NCBI GenBank assembly: GCA_031265595.1
Contig: JAISCM010000165.1
Span: forward strand, 1 to 5,568
Reading direction: 5' to 3'
Length of the DNA: 5,568 nucleotides
Source: Tannerellaceae bacterium
Lineage (GTDB): Bacteria; Bacteroidota; Bacteroidia; Bacteroidales; Tannerellaceae
A program made the translations under genes and the position numbers. Shown one piece after another: positions 1-5,568 of the stretch; the first letter of the stretch is position 1; every line of letters begins with the position of its first letter. The notes under the pieces are model-generated. The model had not been told where the DNA came from. It did not search any database and saw only the letters and a program-made list of their open reading frames with translations.

Positions 1-261
1 GGCTTTCAGCATCTTCTGGAAGTAGCCATTCATTTCGTCTCGCGTAATATCGCCATATCCCAATACGCCTTGTATTTCTTCCTGGGTAAGGCCGGCGGCT
101 CCGTTGTTGAGCATGGCTATGCCAGGCTGGCGCTCAGGGGCGAAATGAGGATGTTTTTCTCCTTTTCTTCGTTTTTAGAGACCGTCCGCAGCAAATCAAA
201 TGCGAAAAGATTGTTTTTTCCTACGATCTGCCGTTCGGCTTCGGTCAATTCTATGTATTTT
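1..261 (-). repeat. Tandem duplication, downstream serpin copy
   Basis: Manual alignment with 1342-1603 gives about 25 substitutions and one single-base deletion, or roughly 90% nucleotide identity. Similarity drops sharply beyond position 261, where this copy's proline-rich linker begins. The duplicated unit presumably continues past the left edge. Confidence 0.85.
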
Positions 262-401
262 ATTTCGACCGGAGGAGTAGGCGGATCGCCGGGAGCCGGA
301 ACCGGAGCCGGGGTGGGGGTCGGATCCGTTTTTATTATTTCAGGATCATCCTGGCAGGCAAATAGCCCGAGTAAAGCAAATAATAAAGCAAGCCGTTTCA
401 T
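1..401 (-). pseudogene. Second serpin lipoprotein gene, frameshifted, cut by left window edge
   Basis: This is the 5' part of a serpin gene, downstream of and highly similar to the intact serpin at 442-1692. The ATG at 401-399 opens a lipoprotein signal peptide with lipobox LFAC (Cys16), followed by acidic residues QDDPE. A proline/threonine-rich linker (about residues 25-44) is absent from the sister gene. The serpin start then follows (IELTEAE, NNLFAFDLL, ISPLSASLA). Compared with the sister, one base is missing near 119-121 (AAGG there, ATG here on the plus strand), so the frame meets TAG at 119-117 after 94 codons. The homologous reading continues from 116 to 1 in another frame (MLNNGAAGLTQEEIQG...). 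An ATG at 114-112 lies just past the stop, but a restart there would lack the signal peptide. Most codon differences in the 3' part are synonymous, so the break looks recent, or it is a sequencing error. The remaining C-terminal part lies outside the window. Confidence 0.82.
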
Positions 402-441
402 AATCTATTTATTTTAAATGGTTTCAACTTATCAAAGGTAG

Positions 442-1692
442 TTATTCTGTTTTCATATTACGCATCTCGCCGATAAAAAATATCGTACCGGTACTTAATT
501 CTTTAATAAAATAAAGGAACGGACGGTCTACGTAGAACTCTTTTACTTCGGGGCGGGGTAAATCCGGGCCGGCTGATTCCACCATACCAATAGCTGTAAC
601 GGCGGCGGCTTCAGTTCCTTCTTCATTCACTTCGGCAAATGTCTTTTGTTTTACAAACGTTACACAAAGGGGGGCGGTTGGATGAATAAGGGTAAAATCG
701 GCTGAAAAGGCGTCGAACATCGACTGCATACCCATTTCCATCAGATCCTCGTTTAATTGCCGTTCGTATTCTATTTTGAAGCGTGGGATCTTTACCGGGA
801 TATAGACGTGGCCCATCTCCCATAGCGACTGTTGCCAGGTTTGTGCATCCATCTTCCCTACGATGGATGATAGCGAAACGTCTTTGTCGGGAAGCAGGAA
901 CACCATGCTGAAGGCTTTGTTGCCGTATGGAAATTCCGCCAGGGTGAAGTCTTCGCCTTTATAGCAGTTGACTTCTGTCGTTTGGTTCATTGTCGGAATC
1001 AGCGGGGCGCTGCCGTTCTGGTTATAGAAAAACTCGTTTTTTGTATTGGCTTTATCGAAAGGCGCCAACCATTTCCCTTTAAAGTACAGCGCGTTGATAA
1101 GAACCATCACAACAGCCGGCGATATTCTGTCGATAATACTGGGTATTTTCCCTTCGGTATGATCCGAACACCAGCCATTGATCAGGCCCAGGGTGGCCGG
1201 GTCGGCGAAGTCTTCGTTTCTTACTTCGGCGCCGTAATAGCTTTTGTTTACCTCAATAAAGGGGGCCAATACCTGAAATTGCTGTTTGATCCAGATCGAG
1301 TTGGCGCTTTTAAAGGCCGTTTGCGGATCAATCTCCTGCATGGCTTCCAGCATCTTCTGGAAATAGCCGTTCATTTCGTCTCGCGTAATATCGCCATATC
1401 CCAGGGCGCCTTGTATTTCTTCCTGCGTAAGGCCGGCGGCTCCGTTGTTGAGCATGGCTAAGGCCAGGCTGGCGCTCAGGGGCGAAATAAGGAAGTTGTT
1501 CTCCTTTTCTTCGTTTTTAGAGACGGTCTTCAGCAAATCAAAGGCAAAAAGATTGTTCTTTTTTACGATTTGCTGTTCGGCTTCGGTCAGCTCTATGTTT
1601 CTTCTTTCAATAGAAGGATTGACCGGCATATCGGGCTCGTTCTGGCAAGCAAACAACCCGAGTAGGGCGGATAATAAAATAGTTCGTTTCAT
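442..1692 (-). CDS. Serpin-family serine protease inhibitor, surface or periplasmic lipoprotein
   Basis: The 416-residue product is a full-length serpin, a suicide inhibitor that traps serine (sometimes cysteine) proteases through its reactive-centre loop. Residues 1-16 form a lipoprotein signal peptide with lipobox LFAC, so Cys16 should be lipidated. Serpin landmarks run in order: FDLL (51-54), ISPLSASLALAMLNNGA (69-85), INGWCSDHTEGKI (171-183), INALYFKGKW (199-208), the hinge EEGTEAAAVTA (357-367), and the family signature FYVDRPFLYFI (386-396). The small residues of the hinge mark it as inhibitory. Counting from P17 = Glu357 puts P1 at about Ser373, though Met370 to Glu372 are also possible. 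The loop to the signature is about seven residues longer than in alpha-1-antitrypsin. The acidic QNEPD after the cysteine could act as a surface-export signal. It lies 28 bases after the anti-sigma gene, with no visible terminator, so it is probably co-transcribed. Tannerella miropin is a characterised Bacteroidetes serpin of this general kind. The target protease is unknown. Confidence 0.96.
   Translation of the reverse strand: MKRTILLSALLGLFACQNEPDMPVNPSIERRNIELTEAEQQIVKKNNLFAFDLLKTVSKNEEKENNFLISPLSASLALAMLNNGAAGLTQEEIQGALGYGDITRDEMNGYFQKMLEAMQEIDPQTAFKSANSIWIKQQFQVLAPFIEVNKSYYGAEVRNEDFADPATLGLINGWCSDHTEGKIPSIIDRISPAVVMVLINALYFKGKWLAPFDKANTKNEFFYNQNGSAPLIPTMNQTTEVNCYKGEDFTLAEFPYGNKAFSMVFLLPDKDVSLSSIVGKMDAQTWQQSLWEMGHVYIPVKIPRFKIEYERQLNEDLMEMGMQSMFDAFSADFTLIHPTAPLCVTFVKQKTFAEVNEEGTEAAAVTAIGMVESAGPDLPRPEVKEFYVDRPFLYFIKELSTGTIFFIGEMRNMKTE
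1342..1603 (-). repeat. Tandem duplication, upstream serpin copy
   Basis: This is the partner of 1-261, inside the intact serpin gene. Both copies keep the same lipoprotein start outside this block (MKR...LLGLFACQ), but the stretch between lipobox and serpin body differs in length and sequence. The pair therefore shares a conserved body with a divergent tether. Confidence 0.85.
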
Positions 1693-1720
1693 TATGAATG
1701 GTGTTTAAATGAATAGGTTA

Positions 1721-2911
1721 TTAATAAGTAAAACGGATTCCTGCCTGTAGGTTAAACATAAGGGGATTATCCGTTCGTATCGTTTCTACGCCGCTTCCGT
1801 TAGCTATAAAGTAACTTACACCGGGTTCGATAAACACAGAAAGAGGCTTCGTGAGCGCGAATTGCATACCTGCCGCAGCCGTTAGCGACGCCTGGAAGCG
1901 ATTAAAGTCGAGTTTCTCTTTTTGATCGCCTATCCTGCGATTGGCCGCCAGGCAATATTCAACTAAGGCTCCTCCCGACAGGTACATACTAAAGCGTTCC
2001 CGGCTATATAATAACCAGTTGGCTTTTAAAGGTATTCCCAGATAGTGTAATTGCTGATTCCCGGTATATGCGGATACTCCCATTTCACTTATATCGGAAT
2101 ACAGGTAGGTATAGGTCAAACCGCTTTCCAGCCCGAAATGACTGCCCAGCCTCTTTTGGGCGGATACACCGATGGATAGGGGAGGCCTGTGGCGATAGTT
2201 GTAGTGGGCTGCTTCCCGCTGGTTTCTTGTATGGGGAAAGGCGTATGCTTTGGTGCCGGGCTCCTGGCCCTCTTCTTCGCTCTTTTCTTCTTCTTTATCG
2301 CCTACACCTATACTCTCGCTCGGGAGACCGTAGGAAGGGTCGTTAACCAGTTCGTTTCCTGTTTGTCCAGATAGCGGGCCTTTGGGGTTGTTACTCCCTG
2401 CCGACAGGCTGAACGCCCATTTACTTTGCCGTTTCTTTTTAGTTGCAGGAAGCGTATAGTTCAGATTCGTCTTCCTTTCCTGTCGGGGGCCTGTAAAGGA
2501 AGCTACTTCAGGCTCTCCCGGTTCTTCTTCTTCGAGGCTGATGTCCTCTTCTGCCGGTAATTCATTGATGGGGATGGGGGTTGGTTCTTCTGTTACCGTT
2601 ACTTCCTCTCCGGCTGTAGAGGCCACGGCTACAATGCGTTGCTGTTTCAGCGCCGAAAAGCTGTTTCCGGGCCGGTTGGTATCTACCACCCTTTCGGGCA
2701 TATCTTCTTTTAATAGAAAAGGCAAAGGCAAAGCAAGGCAAACAAGGATAGCGGCCGCAACGGATAGCCATCGATGCATCCGGCGGCGAAAAGCAGCACG
2801 AGACAGGAGTTCGGTTTCCAACTTCTCCCAGCTCTCTTTCCGTAAGGGGATGTGATATTCATCACGCCGTTTGCGGAGCGATTGAATCAGGCGCCCGTCT
2901 TTTTCTGTCAT
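1721..2911 (-). CDS. Dual-membrane-spanning anti-sigma factor (Dma-like): inner-membrane helix plus outer-membrane beta-barrel
   Basis: The 396-residue protein has three parts. Residues 1-47 form a basic cytoplasmic segment with an HIPLRKESWEKLETEL block, like the N-termini of other Bacteroidetes sigma-linked membrane proteins. One hydrophobic helix follows (about 48-67, WLSVAAAILVCLALPLPFLL). A low-complexity, Glu/Pro-rich linker (about 68-163) leads to a C-terminal region (about 164-396) of alternating amphipathic strands ending in GIRFTY, typical of a small outer-membrane beta-barrel. The ATG overlaps the stop of the upstream sigma gene (ATGA), indicating translational coupling and a functional pair. 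Dual-membrane-spanning anti-sigma factors (Dma1 with sigma factor Das1) are reported in Bacteroides thetaiotaomicron, where they control vesiculation. By analogy this protein should hold its sigma factor at the inner membrane and sense the outer membrane. No zinc-binding HxxxCxxC anti-sigma motif is present. There is no cleavable signal peptide; the helix starts too far in. Sigma binding is inferred. Confidence 0.82.
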   Translation of the reverse strand: MTEKDGRLIQSLRKRRDEYHIPLRKESWEKLETELLSRAAFRRRMHRWLSVAAAILVCLALPLPFLLKEDMPERVVDTNRPGNSFSALKQQRIVAVASTAGEEVTVTEEPTPIPINELPAEEDISLEEEEPGEPEVASFTGPRQERKTNLNYTLPATKKKRQSKWAFSLSAGSNNPKGPLSGQTGNELVNDPSYGLPSESIGVGDKEEEKSEEEGQEPGTKAYAFPHTRNQREAAHYNYRHRPPLSIGVSAQKRLGSHFGLESGLTYTYLYSDISEMGVSAYTGNQQLHYLGIPLKANWLLYSRERFSMYLSGGALVEYCLAANRRIGDQKEKLDFNRFQASLTAAAGMQFALTKPLSVFIEPGVSYFIANGSGVETIRTDNPLMFNLQAGIRFTY

Positions 2912-3453
2912 TTCTTCTTGTTTATATATTCATCTACTTTCTTCATTAATAACCTTTTTGCCCGGTACAACTGAGAGGAGGACGATTTCTCATTGATCCG
3001 TAATTTTACGGCTATTTCTTTATGACTCCATTCTTCAAATACATATAAGTTGAATACCGCCCGGTAGCCCGGAGGCAGCTCAAGCACCAGCCCCATAAGT
3101 ATGTCTACCGGCACTTCGCCGTAGGTTGGTTCCGCCTCATCGGCCACGTCTCCGATACTCTCTAATGGCAGCGTAGCGCGCAGTAAGTCTTTCTTTCGTA
3201 AATATTCTAACGATATGTTTATAAACACCTTACTAAGCCATGCCCTCAAACTGCCTTCCCCTATATACGAAAAAGAAGAAATAGAAGCATATACCTTTAA
3301 GAAACCATCGTGTAGCAAATCATGAGCCACATCTATGTTGCTCGTGTAGCGTACACAAAGGGTTAACATCTTTTCGGCATATAGCTCATACAGTTCTTTC
3401 CGCGCCGGATTATCTCCTTTTCCGCATCTGTCGGCCAACTCAGCTTCGCTCAT
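2908..3453 (-). CDS. ECF-type RNA polymerase sigma factor
   Basis: This is a 181-residue extracytoplasmic-function sigma factor with the usual two-domain layout. Region 2 spans about residues 18-90: LYAEKMLTLCVRY, the core-binding DLLHDGFLKVY (45-55), then GSLRAWLSKVFINISLEYLRK (67-87). A short acidic linker follows, then region 4 at about 118-172, with ELPPGYRAVFNLYVFE and the helix-turn-helix WSHKEIAVKLRINEKSSSSQLYRAKRLL that reads the -35 element. The last codons overlap the start of the beta-barrel anti-sigma gene by 4 bases. It is therefore probably kept inactive by that protein and, as in most ECF systems, may activate its own operon, including the two serpin genes. The start at 3453 gives a standard ECF N-terminus (MSEAELADRC), and no better upstream start was seen. 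The family is certain; the regulon is inferred. Confidence 0.95.
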   Translation of the reverse strand: MSEAELADRCGKGDNPARKELYELYAEKMLTLCVRYTSNIDVAHDLLHDGFLKVYASISSFSYIGEGSLRAWLSKVFINISLEYLRKKDLLRATLPLESIGDVADEAEPTYGEVPVDILMGLVLELPPGYRAVFNLYVFEEWSHKEIAVKLRINEKSSSSQLYRAKRLLMKKVDEYINKKK

Positions 3454-3687
3454 TAATCTTCGCGCTTTACTTTATAAATGGACTACTATAGAAAATACTG
3501 CATGCAAGATAGAAATTTTAATGCAATTTTTCCATTTATTGCCCGTTACATCGTGGAGGATAATAGAAATATAGGCAAAAAATTCTCCTTTTTGAAGATT
3601 TAAGACTTTTTATTTACATAATTCAAAACAAAATGGTTATTTTAAGTTTTATATATATATGAGTAGATTTAAAACAAAGAAAATGCT
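3454..3687. promoter_or_regulatory. Divergent intergenic region between the sigma operon and the HTH regulator
   Basis: This 234-base AT-rich gap must hold the promoters of both flanking transcripts. I found no full match to the Bacteroides sigma-ABfr consensus (TTTG, then TAnnTTTG). The nearest partial matches are TAAGTTTT at 3643-3650 (plus) and TATATTTC at 3573-3566 (minus), both without a clear TTTG at the right distance. A (AT)5 run lies at 3651-3660. A 9-base inverted repeat (ATAAATGGA 3474-3482, TCCATTTAT 3531-3539) flanks 48 bases upstream of the sigma gene and could be an operator, but chance is likely in such AT-rich DNA. Confidence 0.45.
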
Positions 3688-4650
3688 ATGAAAACTGAAA
3701 CATTAAACGAAAACCTCATCGAGGCCATAAAAGAGAAAATCCCCAAAGGCGTAAACTTAGCGAGTGTGTTGATGGATACATTGTATATCGGTAAAGAAGC
3801 CGTTTACCGGAGATTGCGGGGAGAAGTGCCGTTTACATTTACCGAAGCTTCTATTATTTCCAATTCGTTAGGCGTATCGCTCGACCGGGTTTCGGGGGCT
3901 AACTCGCCGAAGAATGCCTTGTTTGCATTGAATATTATAGACCATAAGCATCCGATGAAGACATACTATGCTCAGATAGAGAATTACATCCGCATCTATA
4001 ACGCCGTAAAAAACAATCCTACGCTTGAATGGTATGCTGCATCGAATATTATTCCGCAAGTGTTTTACCTCGACTATGATCACCTGGCCAGGTTTCTTCT
4101 GTATAAGTGGATGTACCAGCACGAAAAGATTAATAATATCAAGTATTTTTCCGAACTGAAATTCAGCGAAGGCTTGAGGGAGATGCAAAAGGAGTATGTA
4201 AAAGTATCAAAGGAAGTAGCGTCGGCCAACTTCATCTGGGATAATATGATGTTTTGTTCTTTAGTGAACGATATCAGGTACTTTGTAGATATTAATCTGA
4301 TAACAAGAGACGAAGTAGAGGCCCTGAAGGGAGAAATACTCCGCCTGATTGACGAATTGGAGCAATTGGCCGCCAGCGGTTATCACAAACCGGGGAAGTC
4401 TATCCGCATCTATGTATCGAATATAAACTTTGAAGCTTCTTACGGCTATCTCGAAACGGACGATTTTAAGCTAAGTATGTTTCGTCTATACTCCATTAAT
4501 GAGATAACGACAGCCGACGGGGAGGTATTCGAACATCAGAAAGAATGGATACATTCGCTGCGGAAATATGCTACCTTAATATCTATCAGCGGAGAGATGC
4601 AGCGGATCCAGTTCTTTGAAAAACAAAGGCAATATGTATATTCTTTATAA
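3688..4650 (+). CDS. Helix-turn-helix transcriptional regulator, Bacteroidales-specific type
   Basis: The 320-residue protein has an N-terminal DNA-binding region (about residues 8-70). VNLASVLMDTLYIGKEAVYRRLRGEVPFTF, then EASIISNSLGVSLDRVSG, reads as an XRE-like helix-turn-helix in which GKEAVYRRLRGE is the likely recognition part. The remaining 250 or so residues are mostly predicted alpha-helical, soluble, rich in aromatic residues and lacking any motif I recognise. They may form a ligand-sensing or dimerisation domain. Proteins with this start are common in Bacteroides and Parabacteroides, and I know of no defined target for them. It is transcribed divergently from the ECF sigma operon, so it could regulate that operon, itself, or neither. 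The start at 3688 is favoured because the product begins with a compact HTH domain. Another ATG at 3683 opens only the tiny frame ATG-CTA-TGA overlapping this start. Confidence 0.8.
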   Translation: MKTETLNENLIEAIKEKIPKGVNLASVLMDTLYIGKEAVYRRLRGEVPFTFTEASIISNSLGVSLDRVSGANSPKNALFALNIIDHKHPMKTYYAQIENYIRIYNAVKNNPTLEWYAASNIIPQVFYLDYDHLARFLLYKWMYQHEKINNIKYFSELKFSEGLREMQKEYVKVSKEVASANFIWDNMMFCSLVNDIRYFVDINLITRDEVEALKGEILRLIDELEQLAASGYHKPGKSIRIYVSNINFEASYGYLETDDFKLSMFRLYSINEITTADGEVFEHQKEWIHSLRKYATLISISGEMQRIQFFEKQRQYVYSL

Positions 4651-4678
4651 AAAAAGGAGGCGCCGGTCTATATCCTTT
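4649..4678 (-). terminator. Possible rho-independent terminator of the kinase-like gene
   Basis: Read on the minus strand, AAAGGA (4678-4673) pairs with TCCTTT (4658-4653) across a 14-base loop containing GGCGCC. A run of seven T (4655-4649) overlaps the 3' arm. The stem is short, AT-rich and overlaps the kinase stop codon, so the call is weak. On the plus strand there is no T-run directly after the stem. Confidence 0.3.
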
Positions 4679-5282
4679 CCAGTACGTTTTTTATAAATTC
4701 AACCGTATGATCGATTCCTAAAACAGATACGTCCATAGAGAAATTATAAGAGGATGACAGCCCCCACGTCTTGTTGGTGAAATAATCGTAATAGGCAGCG
4801 CGTGATTTGTCTGTTTTGGTAATTAATTCTTTCGCCTGCTCTACCGTGATTTGTTGCCGCTCTACTACCCGCTGCACCCGGTTCTCCATTTTATCATGTA
4901 TAAAAAAGCTGATGCAATGGGGGTTGTCTCGTAGTATATAATCGGCGCAACGGCCCACGATCACACACGACTCCCTCTCTGCCAGTTTGCGTATCGCGTC
5001 GCTTTGTATTTTGAAAAGCCCCTCGTTCGACAATATATCGGCGTAGGGTATAAACATGCTTAAATAGGAGAACCCCGTAGTAAAAGCGTGTGCCAAACCG
5101 TCGGACGCCTTTTCATCTGCTCTCTCAAACACTTCCGGGCATAGACCGCTTTCCTTTGCCGCAAGGGCCAAAAGCTCCTTGTCATAATAGGACATCCCAA
5201 GCGTATCAGCCAACTTTTTACCAATAATACGTCCGCCGCTGCCAAACTGCCGGCCGATAGTCAATATACGATGGTTACTCAT
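4668..5282 (-). CDS. Cytidylate kinase-like P-loop protein
   Basis: The 204-residue product belongs to the cytidylate-kinase-like family. The P-loop is near the N-terminus (ILTIGRQFGSGGRIIGKKLA, residues 6-25), followed by LGMSYYDKELL (29-38), CVIVGRCADYIL (106-117) and a C-terminal DKSRAAYYDYFT...WG block (158-173) that resembles the nucleotide-kinase lid. By family it should phosphorylate CMP or a similar nucleoside monophosphate with ATP in the cytoplasm. However, true Cmk proteins are a separate family and the substrate here is unproven. I chose the ATG at 5282 because the family begins just before the P-loop (MSNHRILTIG). The longer in-frame extension to 5375 is atypical, and it crosses a promoter-like sequence at 5305-5334. 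The gene converges on the HTH regulator with 17 bases between stop codons. No functional link to the sigma-serpin operon is visible. Confidence 0.9.
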   Translation of the reverse strand: MSNHRILTIGRQFGSGGRIIGKKLADTLGMSYYDKELLALAAKESGLCPEVFERADEKASDGLAHAFTTGFSYLSMFIPYADILSNEGLFKIQSDAIRKLAERESCVIVGRCADYILRDNPHCISFFIHDKMENRVQRVVERQQITVEQAKELITKTDKSRAAYYDYFTNKTWGLSSSYNFSMDVSVLGIDHTVEFIKNVLERI

Positions 5283-5301
5283 AACTAATTTATTTTTCGT
5301 G

Positions 5302-5517
5302 ATGCTAAAATACAATTTTATTTTGGATAACAAAGGCCTTTTGCTAAAGAAACAAGGCAACCGCACCAAAATCATCTATAGTTATATACTACTTTTTTGC
5401 CTCTCCTTTCAGCTTTCAGTTTTGCCGCAAATACCTGGTTTACAAAACGAAATACTGAAAGAGGACGTTTCAGCTCCCTTTCAGCCGGAAACCGGAGGGA
5501 AGATATTTATTTCATAA
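5302..5517 (+). CDS. Possible small exported peptide, hypothetical
   Basis: This is a 71-codon frame, from the ATG at 5302 to the TAA at 5515-5517, that I do not recognise. It has a basic N-terminal stretch (KKQGNRTK, about residues 16-23), then a hydrophobic segment (IIYSYILLFCLSFQLSVL, about 24-41), then a short polar tail ending PETGGKIFIS. That resembles a signal peptide or single membrane anchor followed by about 25 residues. Its codons look normal for the region. Against it, the start is only 20 bases from the divergent kinase start, the frame covers that gene's likely promoter, and no clear ribosome site precedes it. It could be non-coding leader sequence for a gene starting near 5528. 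Confidence 0.3.
   Translation: MLKYNFILDNKGLLLKKQGNRTKIIYSYILLFCLSFQLSVLPQIPGLQNEILKEDVSAPFQPETGGKIFIS
5305..5334 (-). promoter_or_regulatory. Bacteroides-type promoter for the kinase-like gene
   Basis: On the minus strand, TTTG (5334-5331) is followed after 18 bases by TATTTTAG (5312-5305). The latter matches the -7 consensus TAnnTTTG at five of six fixed positions. The box ends 22 bases before the ATG at 5282. The -33 TTTG sits in a 10-base palindrome AAAGGCCTTT (5332-5341). The spacing is slightly short of the usual value. Confidence 0.4.
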
Positions 5518-5527
5518 AAAAGTCATT

Positions 5528-5568
5528 ATGATGCCTTTAGCAAACTATTATGATGTTTCTTCCGGACC
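5528..5568 (+). CDS. Possible start of a further gene, cut by right window edge
   Basis: Two successive ATG codons (5528 and 5531) open a frame reading MMPLANYYDVSSG that stays open to the edge of the window. It begins 10 bases after the stop of the possible small peptide. Thirteen codons are too few to identify a product or to be sure it is coding. Confidence 0.25.
   Translation, partial: MMPLANYYDVSSG

Noticed and set aside
117..119. Programmed frameshift or phase-variable switch in the second serpin
   Set aside because: There is no homopolymer, short tandem repeat or slippery heptamer at the break. A simple deletion or sequencing error fits better.
70..417. Plus-strand 115-codon open frame
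   Set aside because: It lies opposite the frameshifted serpin copy, whose minus-strand reading has a lipoprotein signal and serpin homology. The plus-strand reading shows no recognisable domain.
982..1461. Plus-strand 159-codon open frame
   Set aside because: It lies wholly opposite the intact serpin coding sequence, with no motif or start context. It is a shadow of that gene.
2541..2855. Plus-strand 104-codon open frame
   Set aside because: It lies opposite the N-terminal half of the anti-sigma gene. Its Ser/Val-rich content reflects the complement of the Glu/Pro-rich linker codons.
1721..3453. FecI/FecR type iron-uptake regulatory pair
   Set aside because: The sigma partner lacks a FecR-like periplasmic domain and ends in a small beta-barrel. 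No TonB-dependent transporter follows; the next genes are serpins.
3474..3539. Nine-base inverted repeat ATAAATGGA / TCCATTTAT upstream of the sigma gene
   Set aside because: The arms are 48 bases apart in very AT-rich DNA, so a chance match is likely. It is not called as an operator.
5283..5375. Upstream extension of the kinase-like gene to an ATG at 5375
   Set aside because: The extra 31 residues are atypical for the family, which starts just before the P-loop, and the stretch contains a promoter-like sequence.

Overview
The window looks like a piece of a Bacteroidales chromosome (Bacteroides/Parabacteroides type). The reasons are moderate GC, A-rich start regions without strong Shine-Dalgarno sequences, short Bacteroidetes-style lipoprotein signal peptides, a sigma factor paired with an outer-membrane beta-barrel membrane protein, and a Bacteroidetes-type cytidylate-kinase-like protein. 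The genus is inferred only from general resemblance.

From 3453 down to 1, on the minus strand, four genes lie head to tail in what looks like one operon. The first is an ECF sigma factor (3453-2908). It overlaps by 4 bases (ATGA) a 396-residue protein (2911-1721) with a basic cytoplasmic N-terminus, one inner-membrane helix, a long acidic/proline-rich periplasmic linker and a C-terminal outer-membrane beta-barrel. This is the layout of the dual-membrane-spanning anti-sigma factors described in Bacteroides thetaiotaomicron. Next, after 28 bases, comes an intact serpin lipoprotein (1692-442) with an inhibitory-type hinge. After 40 more bases comes the 5' part of a second, closely related serpin gene (401 to the left edge). 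That copy carries a one-base deletion near 119 which stops it after 94 codons.

The inferred logic is that disturbance of the barrel or linker at the cell envelope frees the sigma factor. The sigma factor then raises expression of its own operon, including cell-surface protease inhibitors. If proteolysis is the signal, this would be a protease-sensing, protease-inhibiting feedback loop. That step is a hypothesis; only the gene order and the domain make-up can be seen.

A 234-base AT-rich gap (3454-3687) separates this operon from a divergent helix-turn-helix regulator (3688-4650, plus). It converges, with only 17 bases between, on a cytidylate-kinase-like P-loop protein (5282-4668, minus), which has a plausible Bacteroides-type promoter upstream. 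The right end (5302-5568, plus) holds a possible small exported peptide and perhaps the first codons of another gene cut by the window edge.
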